A stretch of 64,000 bases of DNA from Nocardia sp. NBC_00508 (GTDB taxonomy: Bacteria; Actinomycetota; Actinomycetes; Mycobacteriales; Mycobacteriaceae). The notes beneath the pieces are model-generated. The model saw nothing but the letters and a program-made list of their open reading frames with translations, ran no database searches and had not been told where the DNA came from. The stretch lies in assembly GCF_036346875.1 (NCBI RefSeq), contig NZ_CP107852.1, positions 62,001-126,000 of the forward strand, read 5' to 3'. Shown in pieces: positions 46,307 through 55,333 of the stretch (positions are counted from its first letter, which is position 1; the number at the start of each line of letters is the position of its first letter). Made by a program: the position numbers and the translations under genes.

Positions 46307-48435
46307 GACGTACCCTTCAGGTGATCGATGATGGACCGGGTGAAAGGCTCCGGCCGCTCATAAGGGCCCAGATGTGCGGCGCCCGCGATGGTTTCGAAGC
46401 GGGCGCCGGGAATCCGGTCGGCAATCAGCCGCCCGTGCTCGGGCGGGAACGCAGGATCCTGGGCGGTGGACAGAACCAAGGTCGGAGCGGTAATGCGCGG
46501 CAGCTCGGCAGTGAGATCGACCTGGGCGATGGCCGCGCAGCAGCCGGCGTATCCGTGGGCAGGGGTGTCGGCGGTCAATTGCCGCATGCGGCGGGTGGTT
46601 TCGGGGTGGGAGGCCCGCCAGTCAGGGGTGAACCAGCGGGCGACGCTGGCGTCGGCGATGCGTCTCATGCCCTCCGCGCGCGCCTCGGCCGCCCGTTCCC
46701 GCCACATCCGTTGGTTACCGGGCCGAGCGGAGGCGCAGCAGATCACGAGGCCGCGGACGCGATCCGGGGTGTGGCCGGCCAGCCATAGCGCGGTCATTGC
46801 CCCGAGGGAGACGCCGACGAAGTGGGCGGCCCGGATCCCGAGCTGGTCCAGCAGTGCGAGCAGGTCGGTGCCTAAGTCTCTGATGCCGTAGGGCCCCGCC
46901 GGGACGGGTGATTCGCCGTGGCCGCGGGCGTCGTAACAGATCACGCGGAAACCACTGTCGATCAACGGTTTCAGACACGGCTGCCAGATTTCGAGAGTGC
47001 TGCCGATGGCGTTGACGAGCACCACCGGCACACCGTCGGGATCGCCGTGGCCGAGGCTGTGGACGGCCACGGCGCCCCTGGTCCGAGCGGGTCTGCCGCG
47101 ATCGGCGACCAGCTCGTCGTGCCCCGCCAGCGCGCGGTCGACGAAAACCGGTGCACTTCCGATGTATCCAGAGGTTTCCAGCAGCGCGATGAGTCGATGC
47201 TCGTCGATATGATCACCGATCACCGGGTGCGCCGCGAGAAGTTCCGTGAACGACTCCCCCGCTGCCGCGCGCTGCGCGCACTCGGTCACCGCGCAGTGGG
47301 CCGCAAGCCGTCCCACGACGGGCGTCAGTTCGGTGGTGACGCGTTCGGCCAGGAGCACGCCGCCGGTCAGTCCGAGGTTGTGCCGCATCCGTCCGGGATG
47401 TATCCGTAAGCGCGACAGACTGGTTCGCAGCCAGTGCACGGCCGAGCCGGTGCTGCGCAGCAGTTCGGTGAACGGGTGCCATTCCGCGTGCCAGCCCCCG
47501 GCGGCGCGTTGATGTTCGTGGTCGACGGTCGCGAGCAGAGTGGCCACCAGACCGGGCGCCTGGGCTGCCGCAGCGCATGCGGCAACGGCCGCGATCGGGT
47601 TGCGCTTGTGCGGCAACGTCGACGAGCCGCCGACGTCTGCGGCGATCTCGCCGACTTCGCCGACTTCGGTCTGCGCCAGCAGCGTGATGTCACGGCCGAT
47701 CTTCGCGACCGCTCCGGCCAGGGTGCCCAGCGCACCCGCCAGCTCACCGATCCGGCTGCGTTCGGTATGCCATGGCAGTTCCGGTACGACCAAGTCGAGC
47801 TGCCCTGCATAGGCCGCCAGCACCTGCGGCCCTGCCTCGCCCAGGGAGGCGAGCGTACCGACGGCGCCGCCGAGCTGAGCGGCGAGCCGCCGGTCCCGGA
47901 TGCGCTCGAGGCGTTCGGCGGCGGCGTCCAGAGCCGACAGCCAGCATGCGGCGGTCAGGCCGAAGGTGATCGGAAGAGCCTGCTGCAGCAGGCTTCTCCC
48001 GACCTGTGGGGTGCACGCGTGCTGTTCGGCCAGCGCCGCCAGGGCATCCGTGCAGGCCCACAGGTCGACCAGCAGTGCATCCAGCGCCCTGCGCGCGATC
48101 AGCATCGCGGCCGTATCGACGATGTCCTGGCTGGTCGCGCCCCGATGCACGGAGCCAGCCGCCGCGCCGTCAACTCGGGCGGTGAGCGCACGTACCAGCG
48201 GCGCGACCGGATTGCCGATTCCAGTTGCCGCGCTGCCGATCTCGCGGAGATCGTACAAGTCGGCCCGGCACGCCGCGGCAATGGCGTCGGCATGGCCGGG
48301 CAGGATGACGCCCGTCTCGGCTTGCGCCCGAGCCAGCGCCGCCTCGGCGTCGAGCATCGCCTGCAGCCATGCGGTATCGCCGGTGGCCGCCGCGACGGGC
48401 CCGGCGGCTTGGATCGGATCGAACAGCTCAGACAT
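46303..48435 (-). CDS. pcaB-pcaD: PcaB-PcaD fusion: carboxymuconate cycloisomerase / enol-lactone hydrolase
   Basis: One 710-residue frame carries two enzymes of the protocatechuate branch. Residues about 1-445 are 3-carboxy-cis,cis-muconate cycloisomerase (fumarase superfamily: GSVHRGATSQDIVDTAAM, VGGSSTLPHKRNPIAAVAA). Residues about 455-710 are 3-oxoadipate enol-lactonase (alpha/beta hydrolase: YDARGHGESP, HFVGVSLGAMTALWLAG with the nucleophile Ser, GAAHLGPYERP with the His). The join runs through ADRGRPARTRGAVAVHSLG with no stop. GTG in GAVAVH with AGGGG upstream could still serve for internal initiation. The start ATG 48433-48435 overlaps pcaG by eight bases. The intervening step is done by PcaC, encoded next. 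Confidence 0.92.
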   Translation of the reverse strand: MSELFDPIQAAGPVAAATGDTAWLQAMLDAEAALARAQAETGVILPGHADAIAAACRADLYDLREIGSAATGIGNPVAPLVRALTARVDGAAAGSVHRGATSQDIVDTAAMLIARRALDALLVDLWACTDALAALAEQHACTPQVGRSLLQQALPITFGLTAACWLSALDAAAERLERIRDRRLAAQLGGAVGTLASLGEAGPQVLAAYAGQLDLVVPELPWHTERSRIGELAGALGTLAGAVAKIGRDITLLAQTEVGEVGEIAADVGGSSTLPHKRNPIAAVAACAAAAQAPGLVATLLATVDHEHQRAAGGWHAEWHPFTELLRSTGSAVHWLRTSLSRLRIHPGRMRHNLGLTGGVLLAERVTTELTPVVGRLAAHCAVTECAQRAAAGESFTELLAAHPVIGDHIDEHRLIALLETSGYIGSAPVFVDRALAGHDELVADRGRPARTRGAVAVHSLGHGDPDGVPVVLVNAIGSTLEIWQPCLKPLIDSGFRVICYDARGHGESPVPAGPYGIRDLGTDLLALLDQLGIRAAHFVGVSLGAMTALWLAGHTPDRVRGLVICCASARPGNQRMWRERAAEARAEGMRRIADASVARWFTPDWRASHPETTRRMRQLTADTPAHGYAGCCAAIAQVDLTAELPRITAPTLVLSTAQDPAFPPEHGRLIADRIPGARFETIAGAAHLGPYERPEPFTRSIIDHLKGTS

Positions 48436-48985
48436 CGAAGAACACCGTTTCGTGATCACCCTGCAGATGGATGTCGAACCGGTATCCATCGGGTGATGTC
48501 GCCGCAACCAGGCTCGAACGTCGGTGCGCTGGAATCGATTTAAATACCGGATCGGTGGCGTGCGCATCGGCGTGCTCGGGAAAGTAGATCCGGGTGACGG
48601 TGCGGTGCAGCAGACCGCGCGCGAACACCGACACGTCGATGTGGGGTGCCTGCGGGCGACGATCCGCACCGGGCACTGCACCCGGCAGCACCGTGTGGAT
48701 GGCGTATTCGCCGAGCCGAGTGTCGCTGCGGCCGAAACCACGCCACCCGGGTACCCTCCCCCGCGGGTCATCGGGGTGGTCGAAGCGTCCGTTCGAATCG
48801 GCCTGCCACGTCTCGACCAGAGCGTCCGGAATCCGATCGCCGGCACCGTCGTACACTTCGCCACGGATCCAGAACGCGCCGGGGGTGCCGGACGGCACCA
48901 CGTAAGGCCCGTCATCCCAATGCAATCCGATGTGCAGGTAGGGGCCGACGGTCTGTGACGGCGTGATCAGGGTGTCAGTCATCAT
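48428..48985 (-). CDS. pcaG: Protocatechuate 3,4-dioxygenase alpha subunit
   Basis: A 185-residue alpha chain of the Fe(III) intradiol dioxygenase. TPSQTVGPYLHIGLHWDDG is the family N-terminus; ALVETWQADSNGRFDHPDDP, GFGRSDTR and HIDVSVFARGLLHRTVTRIY follow. As usual, the alpha subunit has lost most iron ligands. The ATG at 48985 (or 48982) overlaps the end of pcaH, and the stop overlaps the next gene. It forms the active enzyme with PcaH. Confidence 0.95.
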   Translation of the reverse strand: MMTDTLITPSQTVGPYLHIGLHWDDGPYVVPSGTPGAFWIRGEVYDGAGDRIPDALVETWQADSNGRFDHPDDPRGRVPGWRGFGRSDTRLGEYAIHTVLPGAVPGADRRPQAPHIDVSVFARGLLHRTVTRIYFPEHADAHATDPVFKSIPAHRRSSLVAATSPDGYRFDIHLQGDHETVFFDV

Positions 48986-49703
48986 GTGGATCCTCGACGG
49001 GGGTGGCATCGCGGCCACGCAGCACGATGTCGAACTCGAACGCCAGCGCCCAGTTCGGCGTGGTGTGTTCCAAACTGAATCTCGAAATCAGCCGGGGCCG
49101 CGCGTGTTTCGGAATCGAGTTGAAGACGGGGTCCTGGCGGAAAAGCGGGTCGTCGGGGAAGTACATCTGGGTGACCAGGCGCTGGGTGAACGCTCGTCCG
49201 AAAACCGAGAAGTGGATGTGCGCTGGCCGCCAGGCGTTATGATGGTTGCCCCACGGGTAGGCGCCGGGCTTGACGGTGACGAATTCGTAGCGGCCCTGCT
49301 TGTCGGTGAGCGTGCGTCCGACACCGTCGAAGTTCGGGTCGAGGGGAGCGTCCCAGCGATCACCGATGTGGCGGTAGCGGCCAGCGGCGTTGGCCTGCCA
49401 GATCTCGATGAGCGAGTCCGGGATCGGGCGGCCGTCACCGTCGAGCAGGCAGCCGAAGACGATGATCTTCTGGCCGATCGGGTCGCCGCGGTGCTGGAAG
49501 GTCAGATCGTGATCGCCGGGGCCGACCCGGTCATGGCCGAGCACAGGCCCAGTGATCTCGGTCAGGGTGTGCGCCAGCAGCCGCGGCGGCTGCTTCGGGT
49601 GCCGCAGTGCGGTCGACTTGTAGTCGGGAAAGTCCAGCGGGGGGTGGGTGTTGGGTGAATCGTTGCGGTAGCCGGGCGGAAACAGTTCCGAGGTGGCAGT
49701 CAT
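48975..49703 (-). CDS. pcaH: Protocatechuate 3,4-dioxygenase beta subunit
   Basis: A 242-residue beta chain carrying the non-haem Fe(III) site. LIEIWQANAAGRYRHIGDRW has the first Tyr ligand, TVKPGAYPWGNHHNAWRPAH the second, and RPAHIHFSVFGRAFTQRLVT the two His ligands. It splits protocatechuate to 3-carboxy-cis,cis-muconate. ATG 49701-49703 starts four bases after the pcaF stop, so it is cotranscribed. The longer upstream frame is antisense-like and rejected. Confidence 0.95.
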   Translation of the reverse strand: MTATSELFPPGYRNDSPNTHPPLDFPDYKSTALRHPKQPPRLLAHTLTEITGPVLGHDRVGPGDHDLTFQHRGDPIGQKIIVFGCLLDGDGRPIPDSLIEIWQANAAGRYRHIGDRWDAPLDPNFDGVGRTLTDKQGRYEFVTVKPGAYPWGNHHNAWRPAHIHFSVFGRAFTQRLVTQMYFPDDPLFRQDPVFNSIPKHARPRLISRFSLEHTTPNWALAFEFDIVLRGRDATPVEDPHDD

Positions 49704-49707
49704 GATG

Positions 49708-50883
49708 TCAGGCCTCCAAGACCACGGCGAGGCCTTGGCCGACGCCGATGCAGAGCGCGGCGAGTCCCCAGCCACCGCCGCGGCGGTGGAGTTCACGGGC
49801 GACGGTCGCGATGAGACGACCGCCGGAGGCGGCCAGCGGGTGTCCGATGGCGATGGCGCCACCGTGGATATTGACGATCTCGGGATCGAGTTCCGGCCAC
49901 TCGGCCAGACAAGCCAGCGATTGCGCGGCGTACGCCTCGTTCAACTCCACCACCGACAGGTCGGACCAGCCGATTCCCGCTCGCCGCAGCGCGATTTCGG
50001 CGGCCTTGACCGGTCCGATGCCGAACATGTCCGGATCTACGCCCGCGTCGCCGCGCCCGGCGATGCGCGCCAACGGCGTCCGGCCGTGCCGGTCGGCGCC
50101 TGCGGAGTCGGCCAGTAGCACTGCCGACGCACCGTCATTGAGTGGTGAGGCGTTGCCGGCGGTGATCGTGCCGTCACCCCGGAACGAGGGTTTCAGCCTT
50201 GCCAGCCTCTCCAACGAGGTGTCCTTTCGAACCGCCTCGTCAGCAACGAGGTCGGTACCGGGTACCGGCGCGACGTGGTCGTCGTAGAAGCCGTCGGCCC
50301 ACGCCTTGGCGGCGAGTTGATGGCTGCGCAGCGCGAATTCGTCCTGCCGATCGCGGCCGATGCCGTAGCGGTCGGCGAGCAGTTCGGTGGCCTCCCCCAG
50401 CGTGACCGTCCACTGTTTCGGCATCGACGGATTCACCAGCCGCCAGCCCAGCGTCGTCGAGTGCAGGGTCTCGTGCCGGCCGGGAAATCCACTGGCGGGT
50501 TTGGCCAGCACCCACGGCGCGCGACTCATCGATTCCACGCCCCCGGCCACGATCACCGAGGCGTCGCCTGAGGCGATCGTACGGGACGCCTGCATGACCG
50601 CGTCGAGACCGGATCCGCACAGCCGATTGACAGTGCTGCCAGGCACGCTGGTCGGCCACCCCGCCAGCAACACGGCCATTCTCGCCACATTTCGGTTGTC
50701 CTCCCCGGCCTGGTTGGCCGCGCCGAGGATCACCTCGTCGACATCGCCGGGATCGAGTTCGTTGCGCTGCCGCAAGGTTCGCAAGACGTGACAGGCGAGG
50801 TCGTCCGGCCGCACACTGGCGAGCGCACCGCCGTAACGTCCGAACGGGGTCCGCACGCCATCCAGGACGAACACCTCGTTCAT
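49708..50883 (-). CDS. pcaF: 3-oxoadipyl-CoA thiolase
   Basis: A 391-residue thiolase. The acyl-enzyme Cys is in STVNRLCGSGLDAVMQASR, the catalytic His in NIHGGAIAIGHPLAASGGR and the second Cys in ALCIGVGQGLAVVLE. It cleaves 3-oxoadipyl-CoA to succinyl-CoA and acetyl-CoA, the last step of the pathway. The position between pcaJ and pcaH supports the assignment over general acetyl-CoA acetyltransferases. Start ATG 50881-50883. Confidence 0.93.
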   Translation of the reverse strand: MNEVFVLDGVRTPFGRYGGALASVRPDDLACHVLRTLRQRNELDPGDVDEVILGAANQAGEDNRNVARMAVLLAGWPTSVPGSTVNRLCGSGLDAVMQASRTIASGDASVIVAGGVESMSRAPWVLAKPASGFPGRHETLHSTTLGWRLVNPSMPKQWTVTLGEATELLADRYGIGRDRQDEFALRSHQLAAKAWADGFYDDHVAPVPGTDLVADEAVRKDTSLERLARLKPSFRGDGTITAGNASPLNDGASAVLLADSAGADRHGRTPLARIAGRGDAGVDPDMFGIGPVKAAEIALRRAGIGWSDLSVVELNEAYAAQSLACLAEWPELDPEIVNIHGGAIAIGHPLAASGGRLIATVARELHRRGGGWGLAALCIGVGQGLAVVLEA

Positions 50884-50993
50884 CCGCCCCCCATATGTCC
50901 TGCGGGAGTTCCCGCACCCCAATGGGCGGACGGGCGCTGCGCGATTGTGACTCGTCCGGCATCCTTCGGCAGGCGGATGGTCGTGACGGGCGC

Positions 50994-51749
50994 TCATGAT
51001 GCTGCCCACAGGACACGCAGCTCGGCGAGTTCGTCGTCGGTCGGTTCCTGTGTGACCTCCGGCGTGGCGGCTGTTTTCAGCGCCCAGCCGGTGGCGGCGG
51101 CGACCTGGTCTACCGTGACGCCCGGGTGCAGGGCGGTGAGGGTGAGTTCGCGGCTGTCCGGATCGGGTCGGAAGACGCCCAGGTCGGTGATGACGAGAGT
51201 GGGCCCGGCACCACGCAGCCCGAGGCGCTCACGGTCGCCGGGGCCGCGGCCGTGGCCGAAGCTGGTGACGAATTCGACCTGTTCGACGAAGCTGCGGGTG
51301 CTTTGCCGTGTCACGACGAACACCTCGCCGCAGGAGGCCGCCATCTCGGGCGCTCCGCCCGCGCCGGGCAGCCGTGCTCTCGGGTCGCGGTAGTCGCCGA
51401 TGACGGTGGTGTTGATGTTGCCGAAGCGGTCCAGCTGGGCCGCACCGAGAAATCCGATGTTGATGCGCCCGGGTTGCAGCCAGTAGTTGAACACCTCCGG
51501 CACACTGATCACCGCGTCGGCGGTCTCTGCCAGGATGCCGTCCCCGATGGAGGCGGGCAGCCGGTCCGGCTTGGACCCCAAGGTTCCGGACTCGTAGATC
51601 AGCACCAAGTCGGGAGCATGCGTGCGGCGCGCTAGATTCGCTGCCGTGGATGGCAATCCGATGCCGACGAACACCCGCTTGCCCCCGCCCAGGGCACGGG
51701 CTGCGGCGACACACATCATTTCGTCGGCGGTGTAGCGTTCGGAAGTCAT
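50994..51749 (-). CDS. pcaJ: 3-oxoadipate CoA-transferase beta subunit
   Basis: A 251-residue CoA-transferase beta chain. RVFVGIGLPSTAANLARRTH and LIYESGTLGSKPDRLP place the catalytic Glu; GGAPEMAASCGEVFVVT follows. The form is closer to the glutaconate/CatJ/IpdB type than to SCOT-type PcaJ. The role in 3-oxoadipate activation is taken from its position beside pcaF. ATG 51747-51749, 38 bases after the alpha-subunit gene. Confidence 0.87.
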   Translation of the reverse strand: MTSERYTADEMMCVAAARALGGGKRVFVGIGLPSTAANLARRTHAPDLVLIYESGTLGSKPDRLPASIGDGILAETADAVISVPEVFNYWLQPGRINIGFLGAAQLDRFGNINTTVIGDYRDPRARLPGAGGAPEMAASCGEVFVVTRQSTRSFVEQVEFVTSFGHGRGPGDRERLGLRGAGPTLVITDLGVFRPDPDSRELTLTALHPGVTVDQVAAATGWALKTAATPEVTQEPTDDELAELRVLWAAS

Positions 51750-51787
51750 TCAGGCCCTGCCTTTCCGGAGGGCGGACGAGCGCACGC

Positions 51788-52630
51788 TCATGCCGTGCCC
51801 CCTGCCGGTACGGGGTGGTCGTCACTGGTGGTGAACACGCTGTCGCGCAACCATTCCCGGAACTTGTCGCGGTTTCGCCCGATGGGGTCCCAGGCGGTAT
51901 AGGCGGCGTTGTCGCGTTCGGAGTAGCCCTGTGCGTAGGACGGGTGCACGCCGCCGGGCACTGGGGCGACGGCGGTGATGGTCCAGTGCGGCAGGACGAT
52001 GGCACCCGGTACGGGGGTGAGTTCGTCCACGATCTCCTCGACGGTGACCAGGCTGGCCTTGGCCGCCAGGACTGCTTCCTTCTGTACGCCGAGCAGGCCC
52101 CACAGCTGCACGTTGCCCCGACGGTCTGCGCGCTGAGCGTGGATGATCGTCACGTCCGGGTTCAGCGCGGACACCGCGGCAAGTCGCTGCCCGGTGAACG
52201 GGCAGTCGATGAATCTGATCGTCTCGGTCACCCGCGGCAGATCGGTTCCCACGTAGCCGCGCAGAATCGCGAACGGAAGGCCGGAGGCCCCGGCAACGTA
52301 GCGGTTCGCCATGCCCGCGTGCGAGTGCTCCTCGAGCTCCAGCGGCACCGGCCAGGATTTCTGCACCGCATCGCGGAACCGGTGCAGTGACCCGACACCC
52401 GGGTTTCCGCCCCAGGAGAAGATGAGCTTGCGGGCGCAGCCCGCCCCGATCATCTGGTCGTACACCAGATCAGGGGTCATCCGCACCAGCGTCAGATCCG
52501 CACGACCCTGCCGGATGATCTCGCGCCCGGCGGCCATTGGAATCAGGTGAGTGAATCCTTCCAAGGCCACTGTGGCGCCGTCGAATACCAGGCGGCGCAC
52601 GCCCTGTGAGAGGCTCAGGATTTCAGCCAC
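51788..52630 (-). CDS. pcaI: 3-oxoadipate CoA-transferase alpha subunit
   Basis: A 280-residue alpha chain of the CatI/IpdA-type CoA-transferase. ATVALEGFTHLIPMAAGREI, RMTPDLVYDQMIGAGCARKL, FSWGGNPGVGSLHRFRDAVQ and HAQRADRRGNVQLWG are characteristic. GTG 52630 is chosen because AAGGAG lies just upstream; the longer frame has no such site. It forms a heteromer with the product of the next gene. A steroid-ring (IpdAB) role is possible by family but unlikely in this operon. Confidence 0.87.
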   Translation of the reverse strand: MAEILSLSQGVRRLVFDGATVALEGFTHLIPMAAGREIIRQGRADLTLVRMTPDLVYDQMIGAGCARKLIFSWGGNPGVGSLHRFRDAVQKSWPVPLELEEHSHAGMANRYVAGASGLPFAILRGYVGTDLPRVTETIRFIDCPFTGQRLAAVSALNPDVTIIHAQRADRRGNVQLWGLLGVQKEAVLAAKASLVTVEEIVDELTPVPGAIVLPHWTITAVAPVPGGVHPSYAQGYSERDNAAYTAWDPIGRNRDKFREWLRDSVFTTSDDHPVPAGGTA

Positions 52631-52735
52631 GCGCCACTCCTTCGCGCATGAAAGCTCCTCGTCGAATCCAAATTTGTTGCACCGAAATCTCGCATGTGTC
52701 CGACTGTGCATTTCGGATCACCGGAAGGCATGCGC

Positions 52736-53839
52736 TCATGCGGGCATTCGCAGTACTGGCTTCAGCACTGCTCCGGACAGCGAGGCTTCCAGTGCCTGAT
52801 TGATCTGCTCCAGTGGGAACTCCTGAACGAGTTCGTCGAACGGGAAGCGACCTTGTGCGTGGAGCTCCAGCAGTCCGCCGATAAGTGCCTCGCTGGTATT
52901 TTCGCCGCCCAGCAGTCCGACGATGCGCTTGCCCCACAACGTGCTCATGTGGTCGGCCTCAAAAGTCGCACCCGCTGGCGCCCCGCCGATCAGGCACGCC
53001 GTGCCGAGCATTCCGACCGAGTCGATAGCCTGCCGCACGACCGCTATCTTTCCGGTGCATTCCAGTGCGAAATCCGCCAGTCGGCTCCCGCAGATGTCCT
53101 TCACCGCAACAACAGGATCGTGCGCGCGGGCATCAACAGTGTGGGTGGCGCCGAATCGCCGGGCCAATGCCAGCCTGCTCTCATGCAGATCGACAGCGAT
53201 GATGGTCGAGGCACCAGTATTGCGGGCGGCCATGATCGCGGCCAGCCCGACCGTTCCAGCGCCGTAGACGACCATGGAGGCCCCCAGGTCCGGCTGCAGG
53301 GCGTTGAACACTGCACCAGCTCCTGTGGCAACCCCGCAGGCCAACGGGCCGAGCAGCTCGACCGCGCCGCTTGGTGGTGCTTTGACCAGGCTGGTCTCCG
53401 CGCAGATCGCATAAGTGGCGAAGGAAGACTGGCCGAAGAAGTGGCTGTGTATCGGCTTTCCATCTCGACTGAGCGCAGTCGAGCCGTCCGGCCGGCCGCC
53501 GCCGGCCAGCAATTGGGCGAGGTGCTCGCAGTAGCGAGGTCGACCACCCCGACAGCGAGTGCACCGCCCGCACCAGGGCCAGCCGATGATCACCGGATCC
53601 CCCGGCAGGACAGAGGTGACGCCGGGGCCGACCCGCTCGACGATGCCTGCGCCCTCGTGTCCCAACACGCCGGGCGTCGGAAACGGCAGGTCCGCTTGCT
53701 GCGCAAGGCCATCAGTGTGGCAGATGCCGGTGGCGACGATCCGCACCAGCACCTCCCCCGCGCGGGGTTCGCCGATGTCCAGCTCGGTGAGAGTGAAGGG
53801 CTTGCCGTATTCCTCTAGCACGGCGGCCGTGATTCGCAT
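52736..53839 (-). CDS. Zinc alcohol dehydrogenase (aryl-alcohol type)
   Basis: A 367-residue MDR alcohol dehydrogenase. The catalytic zinc ligands are in TGICHTDGLAQQ and GHEGAGIVERVG, and the structural zinc Cys set in CGRCTRCRGGRPRYC. The Rossmann motif is VVYGAGTVGLAAIMAA. The family includes benzyl-alcohol (XylB-like) dehydrogenases. Placed between an aldehyde dehydrogenase and pca genes, it probably oxidises an aryl alcohol such as 4-hydroxybenzyl alcohol to the aldehyde. The gap to pcaI is 105 bases. Confidence 0.9.
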   Translation of the reverse strand: MRITAAVLEEYGKPFTLTELDIGEPRAGEVLVRIVATGICHTDGLAQQADLPFPTPGVLGHEGAGIVERVGPGVTSVLPGDPVIIGWPWCGRCTRCRGGRPRYCEHLAQLLAGGGRPDGSTALSRDGKPIHSHFFGQSSFATYAICAETSLVKAPPSGAVELLGPLACGVATGAGAVFNALQPDLGASMVVYGAGTVGLAAIMAARNTGASTIIAVDLHESRLALARRFGATHTVDARAHDPVVAVKDICGSRLADFALECTGKIAVVRQAIDSVGMLGTACLIGGAPAGATFEADHMSTLWGKRIVGLLGGENTSEALIGGLLELHAQGRFPFDELVQEFPLEQINQALEASLSGAVLKPVLRMPA

Positions 53840-53857
53840 ATCCAGCTCCTGCGGATG

Positions 53858-55333
53858 TCAGTATGGGTAGGTGGGCGGACTTGACCGCAGGGTCGTCCAC
53901 CGAGTTTCTGTGAAGGCCTCGATGTTTGCCCGGTGTCCGCCGTGCCGCGTACCGGTTCCCGAATCACCTATGCCGCCGAACGGCACAACCGCCTCATCGT
54001 TGACGGTCTGGTCGTTGATATGTACCAATCCCGTGGGGATCCGGTCTGCGATCTCCAGCCCGCGCATGACGTCCCGGGTCACAATTCCCAGTGCCAGCCC
54101 GTACTCGCCGGCCCGCGCTATCGCCACTGCTTCATCCACGGTGGAGTAACTCAGCACCGGCGCGACAGGGCCGAAGATCTCAGAGGTCGCCGCCGGAGAG
54201 TCCGGTGGCACGTCAGCAAGTACGGTCGGCCGGTAGAAAAGTCCGTCGTGGACTCCGCCGGTGACCAAAGTGGCACCCGCCGCGACCGTGTCGGATACGA
54301 ACCGATGCACAGCGTCGCGCTGGCGAGCGTCGATGAGCGGTCCGAGGTCGACCGGATCCGTAGCCGGGTCGCCCACGCGCAGCTTCTCCGCCTTGGCGGC
54401 CAGCAGCGCAGTGTACTGGGCACTGATCGACCGGTGCACCAGATGTCGGCCGGCCGCCATGCAAATCTGGCCGGCGTGAAACCAGGAACCGAACGCGCCA
54501 GCAGTCGCCGCGGCCTCGACGTCGGCGTCCTCGAGCACGATGAAGGCCGAATTCCCGCCCAGTTCCAGGTGCGTACGCTTGAGCTTGCGCGCCGCGGCAG
54601 TGGCCACAGCACGCCCGGCCCGCGTTGATCCGGTGAATGCGATCACCGGCACGTCCGGATCCTCGACCAGCGCGATGCCGGTGTCAGCGTCGCCCGGCAG
54701 CACGCTCAAGACGCCGGGCGGCAGTCCTGCAGCGGCGAAGATCATGCCGAGCACAACGCCACCGGACACCGCTGTTCGCGGATCGGGTTTGAGAATCACC
54801 GCGTTGCCCAGTGCCAGCGCGGGTGCAACGGCACGGATGGCCAGCGTTATCGGGAAGTTGTACGGCGCGATAACGCCGACAACCCCCACCGGCATCCGCT
54901 GAGCGAAGCTCAGCCGAGGCTGCTGGCTTGGCAGAACCTCGCCGTTGGGAACGGCTGCCACGGCGGATGCCTCATAACATTCCTGCGCTGCCTGTGCGAT
55001 CTCGAGCTCGGCCTTGGCCGGTACCGAACCGGCCTCCCGAACGAGCCACCGCGCTATTTCAGCCGAATGCCGCTGCCATAGGTCGCCCGCCCGGCGGAGA
55101 ACCGCAGCTCGTTCGACATAAGGGGCGGCTGCCCAGTCCCGCTGCGCGCCCGCGGCCGTCTGCGCCGCGATCCGAACGTCCTCGGCTGTTGCCTGTCCCA
55201 CGCTACCCAGCGTCGAACCGGTGGCAGGCTCGATGACCCTGGCCGTTCCGCCATGCGCGGGCACCCAGTCGCCGAGGAGAACCCGGCCTTCCCACGGCGA
55301 CTCCGAGAGCAGCGCCGTCGACATCGCGGTCAT
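53858..55333 (-). CDS. Aldehyde dehydrogenase (benzaldehyde/vanillin type)
   Basis: A 491-residue NAD(P)-dependent ALDH. VIAPYNFPITLAIRAVAPAL, KPDPRTAVSGG, FTGSTRAGRAVATAAARKLK, the catalytic Glu in LELGGNSAFIVLEDAD and the catalytic Cys in FHAGQICMAAGRHLVH are present. ATG 55333 overlaps the SDR stop (ATGA); a second ATG is nine bases downstream. Sequence character and context fit oxidation of an aromatic aldehyde to the benzoate that PobA then hydroxylates. Confidence 0.92.
   Translation of the reverse strand: MTAMSTALLSESPWEGRVLLGDWVPAHGGTARVIEPATGSTLGSVGQATAEDVRIAAQTAAGAQRDWAAAPYVERAAVLRRAGDLWQRHSAEIARWLVREAGSVPAKAELEIAQAAQECYEASAVAAVPNGEVLPSQQPRLSFAQRMPVGVVGVIAPYNFPITLAIRAVAPALALGNAVILKPDPRTAVSGGVVLGMIFAAAGLPPGVLSVLPGDADTGIALVEDPDVPVIAFTGSTRAGRAVATAAARKLKRTHLELGGNSAFIVLEDADVEAAATAGAFGSWFHAGQICMAAGRHLVHRSISAQYTALLAAKAEKLRVGDPATDPVDLGPLIDARQRDAVHRFVSDTVAAGATLVTGGVHDGLFYRPTVLADVPPDSPAATSEIFGPVAPVLSYSTVDEAVAIARAGEYGLALGIVTRDVMRGLEIADRIPTGLVHINDQTVNDEAVVPFGGIGDSGTGTRHGGHRANIEAFTETRWTTLRSSPPTYPY

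Noticed and set aside
50994..52630. CoA-transferase genes as ipdAB of steroid degradation
   Set aside because: Family type allows it, but the genes sit directly before pcaF and pcaHG, so 3-oxoadipate activation is far more likely.
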